DNA of 33,156 bases from Oscillospiraceae bacterium. Lineage in GTDB: Bacteria; Bacillota; Clostridia; Oscillospirales; CAG-272. The translations under genes were made by a program, and so were the position numbers. Of this stretch, positions 8,101 through 15,550 are shown one piece after another (position 1 is the first letter of the stretch; each line of letters starts with the position of its first letter). Under the pieces are notes generated by a model. It made no database searches. It saw only the letters and a program-made list of their open reading frames with translations, and had not been told where the DNA came from. The stretch is from NCBI GenBank assembly GCA_015064925.1, contig SVRH01000008.1, forward strand, positions 1 through 33,156, written 5' to 3'.

Positions 8101-9353
8101 TGTTTCTTTCCTCCTTGATTCTTCAGCGTTTTTCTGTAATTTAACGGCGATACGCCGTATAATTTCTTGAATTTTTCTCTGAAAAAGCTCTCGTTGCTGT
8201 ACCCGATGCTGTGGATGATCGCACCGATGGGCATCTCGGTCTCTCTGAGCAGCCTTGCTGCCACCGAGCATCTCTTTTCATTGACGTACACGGCAAAGCT
8301 TTTTCCCACTGTTTTCTTCACGATGTTTCCCGTGTAAACAGATGAATATCCCAGCACCGCTGCCAGCTCCGAAAGACCGGCATCCTGTAAGTGTTCGTCT
8401 ATGTAGCTGTCGATCTTTTGCAGCAGAGCCTCGTCGGCAGCAACGTAGCCTGCATCCTTTGGCTTCAGGCTTTTCTTGACAGCCTTCACCTCATCTGCAT
8501 AGGGGATAGAGGGAGCAGCGCCCTTCTTGGAAACCGCCAGTGCCGAGGCGGCGCATGCCGTTTGAAGGATCTCCTCGGGCGGGTAGCCCCCCGCCAGTCC
8601 TGCGATAAAGTATCCCATAAAGGTATCTCCCGCAGCGGTGGTATCCACCACCGACACGTCATACGCCGAATGGAAGTACAGCTCGTTTCCGTCATGGTAC
8701 ATACAGCCCTTGTCTCCCAGAGTCAACACCACCTTCAACTTGGGATATTTGGCGCGCAGTGCCGAAACGATCTTGGCAGGCTCCTTGCATCCTGAAAGAT
8801 ATTCGCCCTCGATCTCATTGAGCACCGTATACGAAATCTTCTGAAAGTCGATCTTTTCAATATTCGCATCGATCGGAGAAGGATTGATCACCGTCTGCAT
8901 TCCCTTTTCATGGGCGCGTTCCACGATGTACGGGGTATTGTTGATCTCGTTCTGCAAAAGGAGCAGATCTCCTTCTCCAAACTGCGCAAGCACCGAATCG
9001 ATATATTCTTTGGAAAACATACCGTTGGAGCCCGAGTGGATCACAATGGAGTTCTCGCCCTTACAGCTTACCTGAATGACCGCGTGGCCGCTGGGCTCAT
9101 CCATCTTTTGCAAAAACGTCACATCCACACCGCTTTCCGACATGGTGTCCAGCAGCAGTCCTCCGTCCGGTCCGATGCAGCCCGCATGGTACACCTTCTG
9201 TCCCGCCTTTGCGATGGCGATGGACTGATTGAGCCCCTTGCCGCCGGGAAAAACATCTCTGCGGCTGCTGTGCTCGGTTTCTCCCACCTTGACGATGTGA
9301 TCCAGTTGATACACATAGTCGATATTGCAGGAACCGAAATTGACGATCTTCAA
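8097..9353 (-). CDS. PfkB/ribokinase-family sugar kinase fused to an AraC-type HTH domain
   Basis: A 418-aa protein. Residues 1 to about 295 are a PfkB kinase: [15 protein letters not shown] (motif 1) and [17 protein letters not shown] (motif 2 with the catalytic Asp). Residues about 315-410 are an AraC/XylS double helix-turn-helix, ending in [22 protein letters not shown] kinase carrying its own transcription-factor domain suggests sensing of the sugar by the kinase half and control of its own operon. The start is set at TTG 9353 (reads [10 protein letters not shown], the typical PfkB N-terminus), with AAGGGGTG ahead of it. The ATG at 9380 is too close to the -10 box (9388-9383) to be in the mRNA. 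It is the first gene of the operon with the two ADP-ribosylglycohydrolase-fold enzymes; ribose or a nucleoside is a plausible substrate. Confidence 0.85.
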   Translation of the reverse strand: MKIVNFGSCNIDYVYQLDHIVKVGETEHSSRRDVFPGGKGLNQSIAIAKAGQKVYHAGCIGPDGGLLLDTMSESGVDVTFLQKMDEPSGHAVIQVSCKGENSIVIHSGSNGMFSKEYIDSVLAQFGEGDLLLLQNEINNTPYIVERAHEKGMQTVINPSPIDANIEKIDFQKISYTVLNEIEGEYLSGCKEPAKIVSALRAKYPKLKVVLTLGDKGCMYHDGNELYFHSAYDVSVVDTTAAGDTFMGYFIAGLAGGYPPEEILQTACAASALAVSKKGAAPSIPYADEVKAVKKSLKPKDAGYVAADEALLQKIDSYIDEHLQDAGLSELAAVLGYSSVYTGNIVKKTVGKSFAVYVNEKRCSVAARLLRETEMPIGAIIHSIGYSNESFFREKFKKLYGVSPLNYRKTLKNQGGKKQ

Positions 9354-9382
9354 AATTTCACCCCTTTTCCTTGTTTTCATCT

Positions 9383-9388
9383 ATTATA
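9383..9388 (-). promoter_or_regulatory. -10 box of the kinase/ADP-ribosylglycohydrolase operon
   Basis: TATAAT on the minus strand, immediately before the ATG at 9380; no good -35 box is seen at 16-18 nt. The weak -35 fits an activator-dependent promoter, possibly controlled by the AraC domain it transcribes. Transcription would begin near 9376. Confidence 0.6.
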
Positions 9389-9481
9389 TCACAAATTCAT
9401 CTAAAAATAAAGAACGATTGTCAGTAAAAAACAGACCGATTGAAAGTTTTTCACAAGACATTTCGTTTACCGCCGCATATC

Positions 9482-9510
9482 TTGACAAATATCACCAAAT
9501 CAACTAGAAT
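9482..9510 (+). promoter_or_regulatory. Sigma-A promoter for the 371-aa orphan gene
   Basis: TTGACA (9482-9487), a 17-nt spacer, and TAGAAT (9505-9510), 28 nt before the ATG at 9539. Confidence 0.85.
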
Positions 9511-9538
9511 AAAAACACCATTTCATTGGGAGGAAGCC

Positions 9539-10654
9539 ATGGATTTTAAAGATGCCGTAATAGAGCTCAACGAACAGAATTACAGCTATACAAACGAAAT
9601 ACTGTATGAGATATGCAAAAAGTCGCCGACAATTTTAGATAAAAACACATTGGCAAGCAAGATCGAAATCATCGGTCGCGTCTACGCCGCCTCGCCCGAA
9701 CGGCGCTCTTATAACCGCATCAGGTTTAAGGGGATAATCAATATAAACAAAAGTAAAGAAGAATACGAGATCGATCCCGACCACCATTCGTCACTTAAGT
9801 CCTCAAGCGATGCCACCTCTTTTCCTTCTTGGATCATCAAACCTTTAGGGGATGGACAGGGTAGTTTTTTTACCGAGCTTGCCGAACAATTACGCATAAC
9901 CGAAGACTTTAAAGAGTCATATTCCTATTGTGAAAATCATTCCTTCAAGTTCGATCTTTCCAATGACGATATCGACTTGCTTAAACACGTCATCCGGTCG
10001 GTGCTGTTGTTTAATCAAATGATCAAAGCGGCTACCATGAAGGTGGACGGCGCACCCGAAACGATCACGCTCAAAATGATCGACAAACCAGAAAAGATAT
10101 TTCCCGTACAGGTCAGAAATCAGATCTCCTTCTGCAGTAAGTTTTTGCATTTCCACCTGCCCAACCACATATTTATCATCGATAGTTATTCCAATAAGGG
10201 TGGCGCGCTGCTCTTTTCCGACAAAAACAAACCTGCCTTTCTGTCAAAAGCGAAGATCAATGGATGGGATTTGCTTGCGCCGTTCTCCTCAGCAGCTTCA
10301 TCCAAGATAAAAAACGCAATTGATCAGAAGAGAATCAATTTTTACACGATTGCTCAAAATACAGATAACCAAAGCAATAACGGAAGCGAACACGCGGGAA
10401 CGAACAACGACAAGGATTTTCTCGGAAAGGAATACGCAAATCATGCCCTGCGTGCCTATCTGCTTTGCTGTATATGCAAAAATGTCCCAATCGAACCGAA
10501 GGCGCAGATTCAATCAACCTCGGACATTAAGTCCTATCCGCGACTTGCAGACTGTATTTTGATGAATATAAAAGATACTGACAAACAACAAAACAGCAAG
10601 GACTACGACCGTAAAGAAGCATATGAAATGCTCAAAGCCGGGCAGTCACTGTAA
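9539..10654 (+). CDS. Protein of unknown function (371 aa), orphan accessory gene
   Basis: The start at 9539 (MDFKDAVIEL) is chosen over the ORF-track start at 9440. GGGAGG lies 6 nt before it, and a near-consensus promoter (9482-9510) lies inside the longer ORF. No signal peptide or membrane segment is visible. I do not recognise the whole protein. One segment, FCSKFLHFHLPNHIFIIDSY (about residues 200-219), recalls a SKxLHFxxPxxxxIxDS pattern seen in phage- and island-associated proteins of unknown role, but this is memory-level resemblance only. Residues 280-300 are Asn/Ser-rich and probably a linker. The gene is visibly richer in A/T than its neighbours and forms its own unit with promoter and terminator, which suggests horizontal gain. 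Confidence 0.75.
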   Translation: MDFKDAVIELNEQNYSYTNEILYEICKKSPTILDKNTLASKIEIIGRVYAASPERRSYNRIRFKGIININKSKEEYEIDPDHHSSLKSSSDATSFPSWIIKPLGDGQGSFFTELAEQLRITEDFKESYSYCENHSFKFDLSNDDIDLLKHVIRSVLLFNQMIKAATMKVDGAPETITLKMIDKPEKIFPVQVRNQISFCSKFLHFHLPNHIFIIDSYSNKGGALLFSDKNKPAFLSKAKINGWDLLAPFSSAASSKIKNAIDQKRINFYTIAQNTDNQSNNGSEHAGTNNDKDFLGKEYANHALRAYLLCCICKNVPIEPKAQIQSTSDIKSYPRLADCILMNIKDTDKQQNSKDYDRKEAYEMLKAGQSL

Positions 10655-10656
10655 CC

Positions 10657-10690
10657 AAAATGCAAGCCAATCTTAATTGGCTTGCATTTT
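10657..10690 (+). terminator. Intrinsic terminator after the 371-aa orphan
   Basis: Perfect 15-bp stem AAAATGCAAGCCAAT / ATTGGCTTGCATTTT with a 4-nt loop, beginning 3 nt after the stop codon. Confidence 0.85.
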
Positions 10691-10717
10691 GTCCGTTTTA
10701 TCGTACATTTCATTTGC

Positions 10718-10723
10718 TATACT
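10718..10723 (+). promoter_or_regulatory. Possible -10 box for the degenerate ATPase gene
   Basis: TATACT lies 43 nt before the ATG at 10766; GTTTTA at the -35 position is poor. It is placed just after the preceding terminator, so a promoter is needed here. Confidence 0.4.
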
Positions 10724-10765
10724 GAAGCCGTAAGATCAATGAACGTATGAGAAAAGGAGAAACAC

Positions 10766-11395
10766 ATGAAAATCAAGCACCTTAGCGCCATCACCGATAA
10801 GGACGATCTGGTTTGTGAATACAACCTGACCTTTTCCCCCAACAAAAGCATTCACGTTTTGCACGGCGATGCCGCTCTTTCCATGACAATCTTCCTTGCC
10901 TCCTTCACGGGAGATTACAGCGCCTTTCCCGACTATCCTTCCGCCATCCTCCACAGTGAGGTAACAGTCGGTCAAAGCAATTACCGCCTTTGTGTGCTGC
11001 ACGAGAAACAGGGCATGCGTATCAGCGCCAATTTCGATACCGAACGCTTTCGCCCAAACCATAGGGATACCGATCGGTACGTGCATCATATCGAACAGCT
11101 CGATCGATCGGAAAACAACTTCTTTTTTGGAGGCAGAGTAAAATACACAGCCCTTCCCCGCGGCGAACGCACCCGTATTCTGTTTGGCTTTGAAAATTGG
11201 CTAACGAATCTGGAACGTCAAGCACATCACAGCGAAAAGCCGCTTTACGTAGTCGATCTTCTGGATTACTTAGATGACAGCATCGATCTTGCTCCACTGT
11301 TCGATCGACTGGCAAATCTTCACCGCGAAGTATTTTTGACCTGTTATACCAAAAAGGAGATCACACACCCGCGCGCCGAGATAATCTTCGTGTAA
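10766..11395 (+). CDS. Degenerate ABC/SMC-type ATPase-like protein (209 aa)
   Basis: Start ATG with AAAAGGAGAAA just upstream. No clear family name, but the motif order resembles a small ABC-type ATPase that has lost catalysis. At the P-loop position stands HVLHGDAALSMTIFLAS instead of GxxGxGKST. Later come LPRGERTRILFGF (place of the ABC signature) and KPLYVVDLLDYLDD (Walker B and D-loop places, with the catalytic Glu missing). REVFLTCYTKKEI follows at the place of the H-loop strand. If so, it would be a non-hydrolysing structural or regulatory protein. This is inference from motif order; it could also be an unrelated fold. It forms a + strand island with the genes on either side. Confidence 0.65.
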   Translation: MKIKHLSAITDKDDLVCEYNLTFSPNKSIHVLHGDAALSMTIFLASFTGDYSAFPDYPSAILHSEVTVGQSNYRLCVLHEKQGMRISANFDTERFRPNHRDTDRYVHHIEQLDRSENNFFFGGRVKYTALPRGERTRILFGFENWLTNLERQAHHSEKPLYVVDLLDYLDDSIDLAPLFDRLANLHREVFLTCYTKKEITHPRAEIIFV

Positions 11396-11519
11396 GCAAG
11401 GAAAGACGTATGTTTTGTGATTGCATTCCCCCAAAAGGGACTTTCGGTGGCTGACTGCACCAAGCACGCCATCCGATGGATCTCGGATACCCAAAACTAC
11501 CCTACTCGGAGGTATAAAA

Positions 11520-11966
11520 ATGAAAGTGAATATCTGCTCGCGCAAGGAAGCGCTACAGCTCATTCAAAACGGCTTTCCCGAAAACACCGCCGTCATCAGC
11601 TTTTACACGCCCGCCTATCAAAAGAAAACGCAGGACAGGCTGGACTATCGCGGAAAGTGCAAACGCATTTTTTATGTTCCCGTTCATGACATTGATCCCC
11701 ATTGTCTCGGAGATTTTTGCCTGACCTACGAAACCTATCTGCCCGAAGCGGATGCTCTTGCCGAATTTATCTGCAATGCCAAACGGGATGGCATGAATCT
11801 TTTGTGTCAGTGCGACTACGGGCAAAGCCGCTCCGCCGCCTGCGCCGCTGCCATTCTCGAGCATTTTGAAGGCTGCGGCATTGACATCTTCACCGACTAT
11901 CGATACTATCCCAACCAAATGGTCTACCACAAGGTGTATGACGCTCTTCAAAAACGCGGGCATTGA
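11520..11966 (+). CDS. Small cysteine phosphatase-like protein (CX5R; PTP/dual-specificity fold)
   Basis: A 148-aa protein. The start is placed at ATG 11520 (MKVNICSRKEA), 8 nt after GGAGG (11507-11511), rather than at the ORF-track start 11421. The phosphatase loop CDYGQSRSA (about residue 99) gives Cys-x5-Arg followed by Ser, as in protein tyrosine and dual-specificity phosphatases. A candidate general-acid Asp lies about 40 residues upstream in YVPVHDIDP. The length and the C-terminal helices fit single-domain bacterial phosphatases. The substrate (phosphotyrosine, phosphoinositide or other) is unknown. It is separated from the upstream gene by 124 nt with no obvious terminator, so co-transcription is possible. 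It is followed by a terminator shared with GH43. Confidence 0.75.
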   Translation: MKVNICSRKEALQLIQNGFPENTAVISFYTPAYQKKTQDRLDYRGKCKRIFYVPVHDIDPHCLGDFCLTYETYLPEADALAEFICNAKRDGMNLLCQCDYGQSRSAACAAAILEHFEGCGIDIFTDYRYYPNQMVYHKVYDALQKRGH

Positions 11967-12007
11967 TTCCCAAAACGACCGCCATCTCCGTTTTATTTAT
12001 ACAGTGC

Positions 12008-12036
12008 AAAAGGACTTTCCGCCGGAAAGTCCTTTT
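12008..12036. terminator. Bidirectional terminator between the phosphatase (+) and GH43 (-)
   Basis: Perfect 13-bp stem AAAAGGACTTTCC / GGAAAGTCCTTTT with a 3-nt loop, between the convergent stops at 11966 and 12040. Confidence 0.88.
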
Positions 12037-12039
12037 GGC

Positions 12040-12948
12040 TTATATAATGCTGAATGTTCCGTCATCCGAGACAAGCTTGCCGCACCATGCGGCAACTCTG
12101 TTCCACTCGATAACGGTTTCTTCCTTTTCCCAAGCATGGAAGAACAAAAGATTTTCATCCTCGGTCCGAACAATCGAACAGTGACCCGCGCCCTTGACCA
12201 TATCATTTGCCGTGAAGATCGGCTCGGGCAGCTTGTGCCACGCTTCTCTGTCAAGGGGATCCTTCCCCACCAGCTTCATCGCCGCAATACAGTAGTGCTC
12301 GCACCAAGAGCCTGCGCCCGAATAGGTGATATACAGCTCCCCGTCAATGACAAGCCCGTAGGGGCCTTCGTTGATAAAGGGATCCTCATCCTCACCGTTG
12401 GCGCCCAACTTCTCCCAATCGTATTCGGGAACAGAGATCAGATGGCGAGGCGAAGAAAGAGTATACGGATCCTTCATCTTCGCAATATAGAGATTTTGCG
12501 CCACATTGCGTTCTCCCTCCCAGCCGGACCAAACGAAATAGCGTTCTCCCTCCCACTCGATCACCGTGCCGTCGATCGCCCATTTATCGGTTTCATCCGC
12601 GATCTTGCCGTGCATGGTGTAGGACGCCATGGGATCTGCGCAACCGTTTTCCAAAACGTACATACGGTGATTGTGATTGTTTCCGTCATCACACGCCACG
12701 TAAATGTAGCACTTTCCGTCGATGATATGCAGTTCAGGTGCCCAAAGTTCCTTGGAATAGGGCGTTCCCTGCTCTGCCACGTACACCTTTTTCGGTGTTG
12801 CGTTTGCCAAGCCCTCCACGGTATCGGCGCAGATCACACTGATCGAATTGCCGGCAGAGGCAGCGCAGGCATAGAATTTGCCATCATAGCGGATCACGTC
12901 GGGGTCTCTGGAGGAGAAGTCGTCTTTAAAATCAAACAGTTTGTTCAT
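12040..12948 (-). CDS. Glycoside hydrolase family 43 protein
   Basis: A 302-aa protein with a five-bladed beta-propeller pattern and no signal peptide, so probably intracellular. The three catalytic acids of GH43 are visible: the base in SSRDPDVIRYDGKFY (about residue 15), the pKa-tuning Asp in KWAIDGTVIEW (about 132) and the acid Glu in FINEGPYGL (about 190). Family members cleave alpha-L-arabinofuranosides, beta-xylosides or related links; the exact activity is not predictable here. The start is at 12948 (MNKLFDF), with GAGG 5 nt before it; the ORF-track ATG at 12978 lies inside the preceding gene. It begins 7 nt after the vWA gene stop, so it is the last gene of the MoxR/vWA operon, an unusual place for a glycosidase. 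Confidence 0.85.
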   Translation of the reverse strand: MNKLFDFKDDFSSRDPDVIRYDGKFYACAASAGNSISVICADTVEGLANATPKKVYVAEQGTPYSKELWAPELHIIDGKCYIYVACDDGNNHNHRMYVLENGCADPMASYTMHGKIADETDKWAIDGTVIEWEGERYFVWSGWEGERNVAQNLYIAKMKDPYTLSSPRHLISVPEYDWEKLGANGEDEDPFINEGPYGLVIDGELYITYSGAGSWCEHYCIAAMKLVGKDPLDREAWHKLPEPIFTANDMVKGAGHCSIVRTEDENLLFFHAWEKEETVIEWNRVAAWCGKLVSDDGTFSII

Positions 12949-12955
12949 GTAATCC

Positions 12956-15550
12956 TCACTTGTTTTTGCGCAGTGCATCCTTCATCTTCATGTAGTAGCC
13001 CTTGAGATCCTTCAGACGGATCTTACGAACGGCGATATCCGTCAGCAGCCAAACGGCAAGCAGCACGGAAATGATCACAATCGGATCATGCACCATTCGT
13101 ATTCCCTGCGTTTTTACCCGCGCCAACGCATCTGTATCGGTAAACAGTGCTCCGTCGGTCAAAACGCACAAATTGTAAAGATACTGCTCGGAGCCTGCGG
13201 CGAACTCGTCGTATTCGATGGAATAGGACACCGCCAGCCCTGTATGCAGCTCATCCACAATACCGGCGCTGATATCTCTCTCGGTAATATACAGATCGTA
13301 CACCCCCTCTGCTTCCATCGGCACGGTACATTCAAATCTGCCGGGGTATACCTGCGTCATCATATACTCGGCGCTCTTGTCCCCCCGCAGGATACTCATC
13401 GACACCGTATTGGAAGAGGTAAGGGAGGCAGTGGTCACCGACACCTTTACACGCTTTCCGTAGTTCTCGACCTCTGCGATCAGAGAAGAATCCCGATGCA
13501 CCTCGGGCACTGTGGTCTTGATCATACCGAGTGTCAGCGTCCTGCCCACCTCGTCCGAAAGCCAACGATCCGACCAGGTTCCGTTCAAGTCACTGGTAAA
13601 GCAAGCAACGTTGCCAAATCCAAACTTCCACGAGGCATAAATGGGATTGCCCTCCTCGGTGGTCAGATACGCTGTGGCGGTATCCTTCAGCGTCGTACCC
13701 AAATAGCCGCCAAGGGTTGCCAGCGGCGCATCGCCGAGCGAGTCGGTGAGCGCACTGTCCTCCTTGATCACGGGTACAAAATCGCCCACGATCAGCGAGC
13801 TGACCCTTGCTTGCTCGGTCTCACTGAGCATAATATCGGGCAGCTCGTCGGCGCTGACGACGTAATAGTACCGTCCGTTTCCGTATTCGGCAATGTTTCG
13901 AAGAATATAAGACGAGTAGCCAAGACCGATGGTGGACACTGTGATGCCCTCCTCTCCCGCTTCGGTGGCAACAGAATAGTATCCGCTGTCGCTTGGTTGT
14001 CCGTCCGACAGAAACAGAATGTGCTTGATATTGGCGCCGCTCTTTTCCAGCTCTGTCTTTGCCAGCTCCAGCGCCTCGGTGTAGTAGGTTCCCCGCCCCA
14101 GCTCAAGAGCTGAAATCGTACGGGTCAGCTCTTCTTTATTGTTGGCATCCGCCCGTAAAAGCGGCGATTCCACCTGTGAGTTTTTGCTGAACGATACCAC
14201 TCCCACGTAGTCGTTGTCGGTCATGGCATCCAGACACTTAATGGCGCCCTGCTTGGCGATCACAAACCGATCACCATTCATACTGCTGGAGCAGTCCAGC
14301 ACCAGCATCAGCGCCACCGAATTGCCTCCGGTGCTTCCCTCCAGCGACAGCGTCACGGGAAGCATATCCTGAAGGAAGGTGTCCTGCATATCTCCATACA
14401 TGAAGGTGTCTTTTCCGCCCACGGCAAACAAGGTTCTGCCATAGCTTCCCACGTATTCCTGCAGGATCTTTTCATATCCCCAAGGCAGATCGTAATACTC
14501 CACGTTGGAAAGCACCACCGAATCGTATTTGCACAGCTCCACCAGTGTTTTGGGAGCAGTTTTGGGGGTGACGGTCGTGATTTCATTTTCACTTGCCAGC
14601 ACCTGCTCCAGTGTCTGCGCATTTGGAAGTGTATCCGCAATGATCAGCACTGTCGGCTGACCCGCCACCGAAAGGCAGGCAAACGATTCGTTGTTCTTTG
14701 TTACAGTATCCTTAGGCACCTGAAGCACCAAGCGGTAGGTATAGATACCTGCGCTTTGGGGAATCACTGTCATTTCCACCATGTTGCTTCCCTTTTTGAT
14801 AGGGTACTCCTGCTCCTTTAGCAAAACATCGTTCTCGTACAGCTGCAAGACCGCCTGACAGTCGGTATTGCTCATCAGCTCCGCAGAAAGAGTGGCTTCA
14901 TTTTCCTTGTACACACTCTCCGGCGCACTGAAGCTGCTGATCTGCACCTCCTCGGTGGGAAGTCCGGTGGTATCGTAATAGATCGCATCCAAACGGATGC
15001 TGCGGTTAGCCAGATCATACGCCGCCTTTTCGGCGTTTCCGCCCGTCTGCTTGCCGTCGGTGAGCAGAATGATCCGCAGCGCCTTATCGGCAGGGGCTAA
15101 CGTAGCGGCATAGTTGAGCGCTCCTTCCAGATCGGTGGCTTCCACGCCGGGCGCAGTCAGGCTGAGCTTGCGATCATTCTCGTCCAGGCTAACGCAGTAC
15201 ACCTGATCCTCACCAAACGCCACCACTCCCACAGGGGTGGTCTTTTCGATCTTTTGCAACAGCTCGTCCGCGTGCGCCTGCATACTCGCCTGCACCGATT
15301 CGGTGCTGTGAGACAGATCCACCAGCAGAATGACCGCCTGCTCATTGACGTTTCTGACCACAGAAAAGCCCGCCAGCACAAACAAAAGTGCCGTTGCCAG
15401 CAGAGCGTGCAAAACCAGAGGAACGACCCTCTTTACGGTATATCTTCTCTTTTTGGGCAGCATGAAAAAGGGCAGCGCAATGATCGCCAGCACCGGCAGG
15501 AGCAGCAACAGGTACAGGGGATGTTCAAAGCTGATCTCAATACTGTTCAT
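12956..15550 (-). CDS. Membrane protein with two vWA domains (BatA/BatB-like, MoxR-proximal operon)
   Basis: An 864-aa protein. The N-terminus has two membrane helices (YLLLLLPVLAIIALPFF and a second to about residue 65). A first von Willebrand A domain follows with MIDAS motif LLVDLSHST (about residue 78) and LLTDGKQTGG. A linker resembling a class I glutamine-amidotransferase fold comes next, then a second vWA with LDCSSSMNGD (about residue 420) and LFLSDGQPSD, a long beta-rich part, and a C-terminal membrane helix (IIISVLLAVWLLTDIAV). Start ATG 15550 (MNSIEISF) overlaps the upstream gene by 14 nt; ATG 15571 is possible. The role is probably metal-dependent protein assembly at the membrane with the MoxR ATPase. 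Confidence 0.85.
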   Translation of the reverse strand: MNSIEISFEHPLYLLLLLPVLAIIALPFFMLPKKRRYTVKRVVPLVLHALLATALLFVLAGFSVVRNVNEQAVILLVDLSHSTESVQASMQAHADELLQKIEKTTPVGVVAFGEDQVYCVSLDENDRKLSLTAPGVEATDLEGALNYAATLAPADKALRIILLTDGKQTGGNAEKAAYDLANRSIRLDAIYYDTTGLPTEEVQISSFSAPESVYKENEATLSAELMSNTDCQAVLQLYENDVLLKEQEYPIKKGSNMVEMTVIPQSAGIYTYRLVLQVPKDTVTKNNESFACLSVAGQPTVLIIADTLPNAQTLEQVLASENEITTVTPKTAPKTLVELCKYDSVVLSNVEYYDLPWGYEKILQEYVGSYGRTLFAVGGKDTFMYGDMQDTFLQDMLPVTLSLEGSTGGNSVALMLVLDCSSSMNGDRFVIAKQGAIKCLDAMTDNDYVGVVSFSKNSQVESPLLRADANNKEELTRTISALELGRGTYYTEALELAKTELEKSGANIKHILFLSDGQPSDSGYYSVATEAGEEGITVSTIGLGYSSYILRNIAEYGNGRYYYVVSADELPDIMLSETEQARVSSLIVGDFVPVIKEDSALTDSLGDAPLATLGGYLGTTLKDTATAYLTTEEGNPIYASWKFGFGNVACFTSDLNGTWSDRWLSDEVGRTLTLGMIKTTVPEVHRDSSLIAEVENYGKRVKVSVTTASLTSSNTVSMSILRGDKSAEYMMTQVYPGRFECTVPMEAEGVYDLYITERDISAGIVDELHTGLAVSYSIEYDEFAAGSEQYLYNLCVLTDGALFTDTDALARVKTQGIRMVHDPIVIISVLLAVWLLTDIAVRKIRLKDLKGYYMKMKDALRKNK

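Noticed and set aside
7021-8118. 365-aa + strand ORF
   Set aside because: Shadow of the cytoplasmic ADP-ribosylglycohydrolase gene.
8101-8271. 57-residue N-terminal extension of the ORF-track ADP-ribosylglycohydrolase
   Set aside because: It lies wholly inside the 3' part of the kinase-AraC gene; the GTG at 8100 with GGAGG is the better start.
11866-13005. 379-aa + strand ORF
   Set aside because: Runs antisense through GH43 and across a terminator; no coding features.
13088-14113. 341-aa + strand ORF
   Set aside because: Antisense shadow of the double-vWA gene.
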